5,751 bases of DNA from the NCBI GenBank assembly GCA_045600005.1, contig JAZRXB010000269.1:1-5751 (forward strand), read 5' to 3'. Made by a program: the position numbers and the translations under genes. Every line of letters begins with the position of its first letter. Positions within the stretch are counted from its first letter, which is position 1. Shown here piece after piece: positions 1 to 5,523 of the stretch. The notes below the pieces were generated by a model. The model worked only from the letters and a program-made list of their open reading frames with translations, was not told the DNA's origin and made no database searches. The DNA is from Flemingiibacterium sp045600005 (lineage in GTDB: Bacteria > Bacillota > Clostridia > Oscillospirales > CAG-272).

Positions 1-135
1 CCGTTCGCGCTCACCGCGCCGCCCGCGCCGGAACGCGCCGGAACGCGCCGGTTCGCGCTCGCCCGCGCTGTTCGCGCTCGCCCGCGCTCACCGCGCCGCC
101 CGCACCGGAACACGCCGGTTCGCGCCGAAAGCGCG
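1..135. repeat. GC-rich short direct-repeat cluster
   Basis: This is a very GC-rich stretch built from reused blocks. A 19-bp unit starting GTTCGCGCTCGCC is tandemly duplicated at 51-69 and 70-88. A longer block starting CTCACCGCGCCGCCCGC occurs at 10 and again at 87, a 77-bp offset with a few substitutions, and a 10-bp CGGAACGCGC-type step is itself repeated in the first copy. The cluster ends in a small hairpin, CGCGC (121-125) and GCGCG (131-135) around CGAAA. It has no AT-rich promoter and no convincing reading frame. It probably continues left of the window and may be an upstream gene's 3' flank, the leader of the following amidohydrolase gene, or both. Confidence 0.7.
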
Positions 136-141
136 TACCCG

Positions 142-156
142 TTTGCGCGCCGCAAA
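142..156 (+). other. mini-hairpin directly before the ribosome binding site
   Basis: TTTGCG (142-147) and CGCAAA (151-156) form a 6-bp stem with a CGC loop, ending four bases before the Shine-Dalgarno sequence of the amidohydrolase gene. It could tune access to the ribosome binding site or be one more unit of the local hairpin repeats. No function is shown. Confidence 0.45.
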
Positions 157-160
157 AACA

Positions 161-167
161 GAAAGGA
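161..167 (+). promoter_or_regulatory. ribosome binding site of the amidohydrolase gene
   Basis: GAAAGGA lies seven bases before the ATG at 175, a good Shine-Dalgarno position. It supports that start over the in-frame ATG codons at 190 and 295. Confidence 0.8.
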
Positions 168-174
168 AAATACA

Positions 175-1386
175 ATGACAAACCGCCAAATGAACGGCTG
201 GCACGATCTGCCCATCTGCGACAGCTCTGGCTGTCGCCAGCTGTCTAACTGCGCCAGCCACGGCTGGCGCGATCTGCCTATCTGCGACAGCCATATGCAC
301 CTCGATAATGAAAGCCCCGTCGATTTGACCGTCGACACCTTCCGCGGACTCTCCCGCTGGTTCGGCACCGAACGCATCGTCCTTAACGCGCTCTGCGAGG
401 CGAGCCGTACAAGCGACCCCTCCGATAACCTCAAGACGCTCTACACAAAGGACATATTGAATAAGGAAGGAAACGTCAAAGCCTACGCCTTTCTCAGCCG
501 CTTCCACTTCCACGACGGACGCGATACCCGTGAGGGCTACGCACGTCAGGCAAGACAGCTTTACCGCCTCGGAGCGGACGGCTTCAAGGTCCTCGACGGC
601 AAGCCGAAGCTGCGCAAACGGCTCGGTCTGCGGCTCGACGACCCGCTTTTCGACGGCTTCTGGAGCTTCGCCGAGGAGAACGCTCTGCCCGTGACGATGC
701 ACCTCGGCGACCCCGCCGAGTTCTGGGACATCACGAAATGCTCCGCCTACGCCGTCAAGGTCGGCTGGTACTGCGACGAGACCTTCCCGACGCTCGACGA
801 TCTGCGGGGCGAGGTCGAAGGCATCCTCGCCAAATTCCCGGCGCTGAAGCTGACGCTCGCGCACTTCTATTTCCGGTCGGAGGACCTTGACGCCTGCGCG
901 TCCTTCTTCGAGCGGCATCCGAACGCCGCGTTCGATCTGACGCCGGGCGGGGAGATGTACGCCGGTTTCTCCAAGCGCCCGGACGACTGGAAAGCCTTCT
1001 TTTCGACCTATCGGGACCGCATCCTGTTCGGAACCGACACCTATAATACGCCGCACGGCGAGACCGATGAGGACTACGAGCGCATCGCGGGACACCGGTA
1101 TAACCTCGTGCGCCGTATGCTCGAAACGACCGAGCCGTTCGAGGACCGGGACTATGGCACACTGACCCCGCTCGGACTGCCCGACGACGTGCTCCGCCCG
1201 ATCTACCGGGACAATCTGATCGCCCGCGCCGGTGAACCGCGCCCGGTGAACGCCGACGCGGCGGCGGAATACGCCTGCCATCTGACGGAGCTGTTCGAGC
1301 ATGGCTTTATTTCGACCGGCGACGCGGAGCGTGACCTGCGCGAGATCGGATATCTGAACGTCATGCGAAATTACTTTGAAAAATGA
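175..1386 (+). CDS. amidohydrolase_2-type metal-dependent hydrolase
   Basis: This 403-aa protein looks like a TIM-barrel hydrolase of the amidohydrolase_2 group (COG2159-like). Visible hallmarks are the strand-1 HxH metal motif in CDSHMHLD (H40, H42), GADGFKVL with Lys138, PVTMHLGDP with His176, LTLAHFYF with His230, and ILFGTDTY with the catalytic-type Asp288. Family members hydrolyse or decarboxylate small cyclic or amide substrates using one or two divalent metals. The substrate cannot be read from the sequence. There is no signal peptide, so it is probably cytoplasmic. The C-terminal part (about 290-403) is family-specific. The N-terminus is odd: GWHDLPICDS (residues 8-17) is repeated as GWRDLPICDS (30-39), separated by a Cys/Ser-rich stretch encoded by two DNA hairpins, so the first HxH strand is preceded by an imperfect extra copy. 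No promoter is visible upstream. It converges on the epimerase gene. Confidence 0.87.
   Translation: MTNRQMNGWHDLPICDSSGCRQLSNCASHGWRDLPICDSHMHLDNESPVDLTVDTFRGLSRWFGTERIVLNALCEASRTSDPSDNLKTLYTKDILNKEGNVKAYAFLSRFHFHDGRDTREGYARQARQLYRLGADGFKVLDGKPKLRKRLGLRLDDPLFDGFWSFAEENALPVTMHLGDPAEFWDITKCSAYAVKVGWYCDETFPTLDDLRGEVEGILAKFPALKLTLAHFYFRSEDLDACASFFERHPNAAFDLTPGGEMYAGFSKRPDDWKAFFSTYRDRILFGTDTYNTPHGETDEDYERIAGHRYNLVRRMLETTEPFEDRDYGTLTPLGLPDDVLRPIYRDNLIARAGEPRPVNADAAAEYACHLTELFEHGFISTGDAERDLREIGYLNVMRNYFEK
195..290 (+). repeat. in-frame 66-bp-offset duplication with two hairpins
   Basis: Bases 195-224 recur at 261-290 with two mismatches (203/269 and 213/279), an offset of 66 bp or 22 codons, so the frame is kept. 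The intervening DNA forms two hairpins. The first pairs GACAG (220-224) plus CTGGC (227-231) with GCCAG (236-240) plus CTGTC (241-245) around TGTC, with CT (225-226) bulged. The second pairs GCGCCAGCC (251-259) with GGCTGGCGC (262-270), nine perfect base pairs with only AC between. This looks like a small palindromic insertion with duplication of flanking coding sequence inside the amidohydrolase gene. Confidence 0.8.
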
Positions 1387-1389
1387 AAA

Positions 1390-1415
1390 GAAGTGCTGCG
1401 CCGGCGCAGCACTTC
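1390..1415 (-). terminator. perfect 26-bp palindrome, likely terminator of the epimerase transcript
   Basis: GAAGTGCTGCGCC is followed directly by its exact reverse complement (13 + 13 bp; CCGG at the centre would form the loop). On the minus strand the stem is followed by TTTTCATTTTTC, a good U-tract, so it fits an intrinsic terminator for transcripts coming from the epimerase gene. On the plus strand it is followed by TAACTTTGCGG, a weak tail, so it is a poorer terminator for the amidohydrolase gene, whose stop codon lies only three bases before it. Confidence 0.65.
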
Positions 1416-1419
1416 TAAC

Positions 1420-1595
1420 TTTGCGGCGAAGCCGCAAAACATCATTTGCACGAAGTGCAAACATCATTGCCCGAAGGGCAGCATCATTTGCACGAAGTGC
1501 AAACATCATTTTTCCGACAGTGTAACACAACTGCCCGCAGGGCAGCATCACTTGCCCGCAGTGCAAACATCACTTGCACGAAGTGCAAGCATCAC
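1420..1595. repeat. tandem mini-hairpin array with constant CATCA linkers
   Basis: Seven mini-hairpins at mostly 21-24 bp spacing are joined by a near-constant 7-bp linker, (A/G)CATCA(T/C), seen at 1439, 1461, 1481, 1503, 1545, 1567 and 1589. Hairpins: TTTGCGGC-GAA-GCCGCAAA (1420-1438), TTTGCAC-GAA-GTGCAAA (1445-1461), TGCCC-GAA-GGGCA (1468-1480), TTTGCAC-GAA-GTGCAAA (1487-1503), CTGCCC-GCA-GGGCAG (1531-1545), TTGCCC-GCA-GTGCAA with one mismatch (1552-1566), and CTTGCAC-GAA-GTGCAAG (1573-1589). There is an irregular gap at 1510-1530. Loop and linker are fixed, while the two stem arms change together. The last linker contains the epimerase stop codon. The array lies between convergent genes and would be in the 3' UTR of either transcript. 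Confidence 0.9.
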
Positions 1596-2503
1596 TTTGC
1601 TGTCAGGGCAACGGCATAAAGTTCGGCAAAGCTCCTCGCTTCGCCGGGTTCGAGCGAAAGAAAGCCGTCCGGGACGTTCCCGTAATCGACGTTCACACAG
1701 TTCGTCAGACAGGTCTGCGGCTCGACGCAGAGAAATCCGCCGCCGCCGTAGACCATCCGGCAGACATAGCTTTCGTCGTAGTCCGCTGTCAGCGTGAGGT
1801 TCGCGGTCTCGTCGGTGAGCGTTGTCCGGCGCCCCGCCGCACGGTAAAGACGGCTGAACGGCTCGCCCGCGGCGAAGGTCCCGGCGCGGAGCGCTTCGGT
1901 CAGCCCGTCGTCGGACAGGGTCCTGCCGGACGGGAGATAGTTTTCGTCCCGCTCGAACGCTTCGGCGGCGGGCATCCGCACCGTGACCCGTCCGCCGTCC
2001 GGCGCGAAGGGGATGGCGAAGGCCGTATGGAAGCCGAGCATCACCGGCATCCGCTTCCCGGAACGGTTTTCGACCGTCGTGACGCGGGTGAAGCCGTTTT
2101 CGTCAAGCGAGCAGTCGAGCCGCAGAGCGAAGGCGTGCGGGAAGGTGAGGTAGGGCTTTTTTTCGTCGAACGCCGCCTCGAAGACGACGCGCGAACGCGA
2201 ACGCATCGTCACGCAGAACGGCATATGCGCGAGCGTTCCGTGCAGGTGGCAGCCGGTTTTCGGCTCGTTGACGGGAAGGACATACTCCCGCCCGTCGAAG
2301 GTGAACCGTCCGCCCGAAATGCGGTTGACGGGGAAGAGGACCGGCGAGCCGAAGACGAACGAGTCCCGGTCGCCCTTTTCGTAGTCGGGTTCACGGAAGA
2401 GCTTCGCGCCGGTCGGTATATGGCGCAGGGAGACGGGGTTCGCGCCGTTTTCAGGGTCGAAGGCGGCTTCATATCCGCCGCCCGCGATGGTGAGGAAGTT
2501 CAT
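1592..2503 (-). CDS. aldose 1-epimerase (mutarotase) family protein
   Basis: This 303-aa protein has the size and motif order of the aldose 1-epimerase/GalM-like family (COG2017), which interconverts alpha and beta anomers of aldoses in the cytoplasm. Visible features are SPVLFPVNRISGGRF (residues 53-67), whose Asn60-Arg61 correspond to the substrate-binding NRI motif; GCHLHG with His88, the first active-site histidine; PVMLGFHTAF with His159, the likely general acid; and FLCVEPQT with Glu261, the likely catalytic base. All key residues appear present. There is no signal peptide. The start is fixed by AAAGGA seven bases upstream and by a strong promoter. The exact sugar is unknown; the short divergent form is typical of COG2017 members near sugar-use genes rather than classical galactose-operon GalM, so no gene symbol is given. 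The stop codon lies within the last linker of the hairpin array. Neighbours converge downstream and diverge upstream, so it is probably monocistronic. Confidence 0.88.
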   Translation of the reverse strand: MNFLTIAGGGYEAAFDPENGANPVSLRHIPTGAKLFREPDYEKGDRDSFVFGSPVLFPVNRISGGRFTFDGREYVLPVNEPKTGCHLHGTLAHMPFCVTMRSRSRVVFEAAFDEKKPYLTFPHAFALRLDCSLDENGFTRVTTVENRSGKRMPVMLGFHTAFAIPFAPDGGRVTVRMPAAEAFERDENYLPSGRTLSDDGLTEALRAGTFAAGEPFSRLYRAAGRRTTLTDETANLTLTADYDESYVCRMVYGGGGFLCVEPQTCLTNCVNVDYGNVPDGFLSLEPGEARSFAELYAVALTAK

Positions 2504-2510
2504 GGGATCA

Positions 2511-2517
2511 TCCTTTC
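2511..2517 (-). promoter_or_regulatory. ribosome binding site of the epimerase gene
   Basis: On the minus strand GAAAGGA is followed by seven bases and then the ATG at 2503-2501, which fixes the start codon. Confidence 0.8.
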
Positions 2518-2534
2518 AGGCTGGATTTTTCTCC

Positions 2535-2563
2535 ATTATATCACATTTCTGTGCAAAAGTAAA
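2535..2563 (-). promoter_or_regulatory. sigma-70-type promoter of the epimerase gene
   Basis: On the minus strand the -35 element TTTACT (2563-2558) and the perfect -10 TATAAT (2540-2535) are separated by exactly 17 bp. TGA directly before the -10 gives an extended -10 TGN. Transcription should begin near 2528, leaving a short leader of about 25 nt. Confidence 0.85.
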
Positions 2564-2580
2564 GACGGAAAATTGTGCCG

Positions 2581-2598
2581 GGTTTCCGGCGGGAAACC
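2581..2598. promoter_or_regulatory. inverted repeat upstream of the epimerase promoter
   Basis: GGTTTCC (2581-2587) and GGAAACC (2592-2598) form a perfect 7-bp inverted repeat around GGCG, about 18 bp upstream of the -35. Its place and symmetry would suit a dimeric regulator, but it may equally be another small hairpin repeat. No regulator gene is present to support it. Confidence 0.35.
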
Positions 2599-2622
2599 GT
2601 CTTGCGGCGGGTCCCGGTTTTA

Positions 2623-2714
2623 CTGACCTGTCAGCCACTTGGGGAGGGCGCACACCGGTTTGTTTCGCCGTGTCAACAGTTTTTGCTGACCTGTCAGACA
2701 ACTTGGGGAGGGCG
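2623..2714. repeat. 28-bp direct repeat, two copies
   Basis: A sequence beginning CTGACCTGTCAG and ending CTTGGGGAGGGCG occurs at 2623-2650 and again at 2686-2714 with one extra base and one substitution. Each copy begins with the small inverted repeat CTGAC-CT-GTCAG. The second copy is the left arm of the inverted-repeat element at 2686-2803; the first looks like a stray or truncated left arm of the same element. Confidence 0.8.
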
Positions 2715-2803
2715 GAGAAGACCATCTCAGACGCCGAGAAGTCTATGCCGACCTTCGGTCGGCACTCCGCCCTCCCCTGATGTTTGTTTTTCAGATGTGT
2801 CAG
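2686..2803. mobile_element. 118-bp inverted-repeat element, MITE-like or structured RNA
   Basis: A perfect 13-bp inverted repeat, GGGGAGGGCGGAG (2705-2717) and CTCCGCCCTCCCC (2765-2777), encloses two further stems. AGAC (2719-2722) pairs with GTCT (2741-2744), continued by TCTC/GAGA (2725-2728/2736-2739). TGCCGACC (2746-2753) pairs with GGTCGGCA (2757-2764) around TTC. With single adenines at two junctions (2718, 2745), this folds as a compact three-way junction. The outer ends CTGAC (2686-2690) and GTCAG (2799-2803) are also complementary. No transposase and no clear target duplication are seen. It could be a non-autonomous palindromic element or a transcribed structured RNA; the sequence alone cannot decide. 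Confidence 0.55.
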
Positions 2804-2972
2804 TCTACCCATGCCCCACCCACCTCAACCCTTGGCTGACGCCCGTTTGGATTTGCATCAACTCGGCGGCAAGGTGAAGCCGATTTTCAATCATTTAGCA
2901 GAGAAGTGAAACCGTTTTACGATTGTCCGGCGGCAAAAAAGCGAATCGGTCAATTGTGTGGCGAAAAAAGAC
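2804..2972. other. unassigned intergenic DNA upstream of the propeller gene promoter
   Basis: I see no gene here. The stretch holds an imperfect 15-bp palindrome, GTGAAACCGTTTTAC (2906-2920), about 52 bp upstream of the -35, and a weak TCGGC/GCCGA pair (2863-2867/2879-2883) followed by TTTTC. The palindrome could be a regulator site for the propeller gene, but this is weak. Confidence 0.3.
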
Positions 2973-3001
2973 TTGACGAATCCGGAATTTTGTTGTATCA
3001 T
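2973..3001 (+). promoter_or_regulatory. sigma-70-type promoter of the propeller gene
   Basis: TTGACG (2973-2978) and TATCAT (2996-3001) are separated by 17 bp, close to the consensus on both sides. The predicted start near 3008 would give a leader of about 385 nt containing the whole 35-bp repeat array. It is the only good promoter seen upstream of the propeller gene. Confidence 0.75.
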
Positions 3002-3023
3002 AGAGGGGGCAAGGTCGAAACCG

Positions 3024-3039
3024 CCGGGCAGACGCCCGG
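3024..3039 (+). other. leader hairpin at the start of the propeller transcript
   Basis: CCGGGC (3024-3029) and GCCCGG (3034-3039) pair around AGAC, about 16 nt after the predicted transcription start. It may protect the RNA 5' end or belong to the degenerate start of the repeat array. Confidence 0.5.
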
Positions 3040-3065
3040 GACGAAATTCCGAAGGAGTTCCGCCC

Positions 3066-3310
3066 GCTTCGCGGCGCGGTCACAGCGAAACTTTTCCCGC
3101 GCTTCGCGGCGCGGTCACAGCGAAATTTTTCCCGCGCTCCGCGGCGCGGTCACAGCGAAACTTTTCCCGCGCTTTGCGGCGCGGTCACAGCGAAACTTTT
3201 CCCGCGCTTCGCGGCGCGGTCACAGCGAAATTTTTCCCGCGCTTCGCGGCGCGGTCACAGCGAAACTTTTCCCGCGCTCTGCGGCGCGGTCACAACGAAA
3301 CTTTTCAAGC
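3066..3310 (+). repeat. seven 35-bp tandem repeats in the leader of the propeller gene
   Basis: Seven contiguous units of exactly 35 bp start at 3066, 3101, 3136, 3171, 3206, 3241 and 3276, with the core GCGGCGCGGTCACAGCGAAA. Differences are confined mainly to the loop region (TTC, TCC, TTT, TCT) and to AAACT versus AAATT. From the second unit on, CCGCG-CTT-CGCGG forms a short hairpin across each unit junction, and TTT and TCT variants leave a G-U pair in RNA. Two decayed units follow to about 3375. Because 35 is not a multiple of three, the unit cycles through all reading frames, arguing against a coding role. There are no spacers, so it is not CRISPR. Confidence 0.92.
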
Positions 3311-3378
3311 GTTTCGCGGTGTTCACACGGAATTTATTCCTGCGCTTCCCGGCACGGTTTCGCCGAATTTCTCCAACG

Positions 3379-3384
3379 AAAGGA
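3379..3384 (+). promoter_or_regulatory. ribosome binding site of the propeller gene
   Basis: AAAGGA lies eight bases before the ATG at 3393. It decides the start: the frame is open for more than 400 bases further upstream, but that part is the 35-bp repeat array and has no comparable site. Confidence 0.8.
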
Positions 3385-3392
3385 TCACCACC

Positions 3393-5474
3393 ATGGACAG
3401 ACCCATCTATTCCCCCGAATACGGCGTTTTCCCGCCGCAGATCCCCGGAAAAACCGATATCCCGCTCACGAAGACCGATATCCCCGACGGCGCGGACTGC
3501 GTTTTGTGCGGCGGCTATCTCTACTGCATCGGCTTCGCGGACAACGGCTATTTCAGCATCTGGCGCGTAGACGGCGGCGCCGCCGATCATCCCGTTTACG
3601 TCGGCGGGCTGACCGGTCTCGGCTCCGCTCGGCAGATCGAGGTCGAAGGCGACCTCGCCGTCGTCACGACCCGCGCGTTCGGGCTTTACATCATCAACAT
3701 CCACGACAGAACGGCTCCGAAGATCGTCAGCCACTACAACACCGTCGAGCTTGCCACCGGCGTGGCGATCTCCGGCAAATACGTCTACATCGGCTGCCGC
3801 ACGTTCGGCATCGAGATCATCGACGTCTCCGACCCCGACAATCCCCGCCACACGACCAATCTGCGCGCCGGCGAGGTGCAGTCGATCTTCGTCGACGGCC
3901 ATTATCTCTACGCGGGCGCGTGGGGGCAGCGCACCGTCACGATCTTCGACGTGTCCGACGTGCTGTCGCCCAAACAGCTCGCCGTCGTGCCGCTCGGCGG
4001 TCAGGGCGACGGTCTCGATGTGAAGGACGGCTACTGCTACGCCGCCTACGGTCAGAACCGGCGCGGCGCAAAGTCGAAGGAGATCGCCGACCCCTGCTTC
4101 GGCACCGGCAACGGCTTCCAGATCATCGACGTTCACGACCCCGCGCATCCCGTCACCGTCTCGGAGACCTACTTTGATTACAAATTCTACTACTGCGGCT
4201 TCGACAACTGGGACGTCGCCGTCTCCGGGCATTACGCCGTCCTGTCGCATACCTTCAACGGCGTTTTCATCTACGACATCACCGATAAGGCGCGCCCCGT
4301 CCTCGTCAACCACATCGCCGTCGAACAGCCGATGGAACGCTCGGTCATCCGCCTGAACAGCGACCTGTGCAGAAAATGCCCGCCCGTCTTCGCGTTCGAC
4401 CCCGATAAGGTCCGCTACGCTCCCGTCACCGGCGCGGCGGTCGCGGAGGGACGGCTCTATTTCTCCGCCGCCGGCGAAAATTTCCTCATCGCCCGCTCGG
4501 AGGAATACTTCCATGGACCGACCGCGAACAGCGCCGACCGCCCCGTCTGCGACTTCTACGACCGTTACCCCGGCGACCGCACCGAGGGCGTTCTCATCCG
4601 CCGCACCGCCGGTCAGACCGCTTCGCTCGCCATGATCGGCGGCAATATCTGGGCGGCGTGCGGAAACGACGGTCTGCGCGTCTTCGAGCCGGAACGCCTT
4701 GACTGCATCGCGCATCTTCCGACCGGCGACGTCGTGACCGGACTCGCCGCGGCGGGAGACCTCCTCTATGCCGCCGACGGCATGGAAGGGCTGGTCATCT
4801 ACCGCGTCGACGGGCTGAGGACCGAAAAGATCGGTCAGATGAAGCTGCCTTACCATACGATCAGTCAGGTCGCCGTCTCCGCCAACCGGAAACACGCCAT
4901 CCTGCACGGCGACGACCGCTTCATCATGGCGGCGAACGTCGCCGACCCGACCCATCCGTTCCTCGAAATCCAGGAATTCAATGAGCCGGGGCTCGTCTAT
5001 TACCGCCATATCAGCGAATCCGGCGTGGACGGACGATATTTCGCCGGGTTCTGGAACAGCAATATCACCCGCTGGTACGACTTCGGCGGAGACGAAGCGG
5101 TCTTCACCGGCTGGGAACAGGGAAAAGTCGGCTTCTCGTGCGGCGTGACCGGACTTGACGACTATAAGGCCATCGTCACACAGGGCGGCTATTACGTCGT
5201 CTGCGATATCCGCGAAAAGAAACTTTACAGCGAATATGAACATATCTCCCTGCCCGGCGTGCGCATGGTCGGCAAGCCCGCGGTGAAGGGAAATGTCCTC
5301 GTCCTGTCCGACCGGCTCGACGGAGACGTCAACGTCCTCGATATCGCCGACCCCATGAAGCCGAAGCTGCTCGGAAGCTATAATTTCAGCGGTCATCCCG
5401 ACGTCGCCCTCATCGAAGAAAACGCCGTCTACGTCCCCCTCGGTCATCAGGGGATCGCCAAGATCGACCTCTGA
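3393..5474 (+). CDS. LVIVD-repeat beta-propeller protein, function unknown
   Basis: This 693-aa protein is built from beta-propeller blades of the LVIVD-repeat type (COG5276-like). Clear blade motifs are GLYIINIHDRTAPKIV (residues 97-112), GIEIIDVSDPDNPR (139-152), TVTIFDVSDVLSPK (181-194), GFQIIDVHDPAHPV (241-254), GVFIYDITDKARPV (290-303), GLVIYRVDG (466-474), IMAANVADPTHPF (511-523) and DVNVLDIADPMKPKLLG (645-661). The length would suit two propellers, with residues about 310-400 as a divergent middle section. The family gives no fixed reaction; propellers usually bind partners or substrates, and I do not assign one. No signal peptide or membrane segment is visible, unlike many relatives annotated as secreted, so a cytoplasmic place is inferred. 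Two CxxC pairs occur (C36-C39, C326-C329). The start rests on the ribosome binding site; expression is from the promoter at 2973 through a long repeat-bearing leader. Confidence 0.85.
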   Translation: MDRPIYSPEYGVFPPQIPGKTDIPLTKTDIPDGADCVLCGGYLYCIGFADNGYFSIWRVDGGAADHPVYVGGLTGLGSARQIEVEGDLAVVTTRAFGLYIINIHDRTAPKIVSHYNTVELATGVAISGKYVYIGCRTFGIEIIDVSDPDNPRHTTNLRAGEVQSIFVDGHYLYAGAWGQRTVTIFDVSDVLSPKQLAVVPLGGQGDGLDVKDGYCYAAYGQNRRGAKSKEIADPCFGTGNGFQIIDVHDPAHPVTVSETYFDYKFYYCGFDNWDVAVSGHYAVLSHTFNGVFIYDITDKARPVLVNHIAVEQPMERSVIRLNSDLCRKCPPVFAFDPDKVRYAPVTGAAVAEGRLYFSAAGENFLIARSEEYFHGPTANSADRPVCDFYDRYPGDRTEGVLIRRTAGQTASLAMIGGNIWAACGNDGLRVFEPERLDCIAHLPTGDVVTGLAAAGDLLYAADGMEGLVIYRVDGLRTEKIGQMKLPYHTISQVAVSANRKHAILHGDDRFIMAANVADPTHPFLEIQEFNEPGLVYYRHISESGVDGRYFAGFWNSNITRWYDFGGDEAVFTGWEQGKVGFSCGVTGLDDYKAIVTQGGYYVVCDIREKKLYSEYEHISLPGVRMVGKPAVKGNVLVLSDRLDGDVNVLDIADPMKPKLLGSYNFSGHPDVALIEENAVYVPLGHQGIAKIDL

Positions 5475-5498
5475 ACGAGTGGAACCGGCTTTGACGGA

Positions 5499-5518
5499 CG
5501 TTCGGCTTGCGCCGAACG
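5499..5518 (+). other. hairpin after the propeller gene
   Basis: CGTTCGGC (5499-5506) and GCCGAACG (5511-5518) form an 8-bp stem around TTGC, 24 bases after the stop codon. It is followed by GGGG, not a U-tract, so it is not a convincing intrinsic terminator. A near copy lies at 5694-5712 with loop TTC, which marks it as a unit of the repeat array. Confidence 0.6.
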
Positions 5519-5523
5519 GGGTC

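Noticed and set aside
88..1566. Long minus-strand open frame of 492 codons
   Set aside because: It is antisense to the amidohydrolase, has no family motifs and a low-complexity start from repeat DNA, and arises from GC-rich codon bias on the opposite strand.
1574..2626. Plus-strand open frame of 350 codons across the epimerase gene
   Set aside because: It is antisense to a gene with all active-site motifs and its own promoter, and it begins within the hairpin array.
2863..2887. Intrinsic terminator
   Set aside because: The stem is only 5 bp with a 10-base loop and a short T-run, and there is no upstream gene on the plus strand to terminate.
3051..3057. Shine-Dalgarno-like GAAGGAG in the propeller leader
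   Set aside because: No ATG, GTG or TTG starts a sustained credible gene at the right distance; it lies in the degenerate start of the repeat array.
3066..3310. CRISPR array
   Set aside because: The 35-bp units are contiguous with no unique spacers, and no cas genes are present.
2958..3392. Upstream in-frame extension of the propeller gene by 145 codons
   Set aside because: The extension translates the 35-bp repeats, begins ahead of the promoter -10, and lacks a ribosome binding site. The ATG at 3393 has a good one.
2906..4177. Open frame of 423 codons through the 35-bp array
   Set aside because: Because 35 bp is not a multiple of three, the array is open in several frames. The downstream part is an Arg-rich shadow of the propeller gene.
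3255..5447. Minus-strand open frame of 730 codons
   Set aside because: It is antisense to the LVIVD propeller gene, is Asp/Val/Gly-rich without recognisable domains, and has no supporting ribosome binding site. It is a codon-bias shadow.
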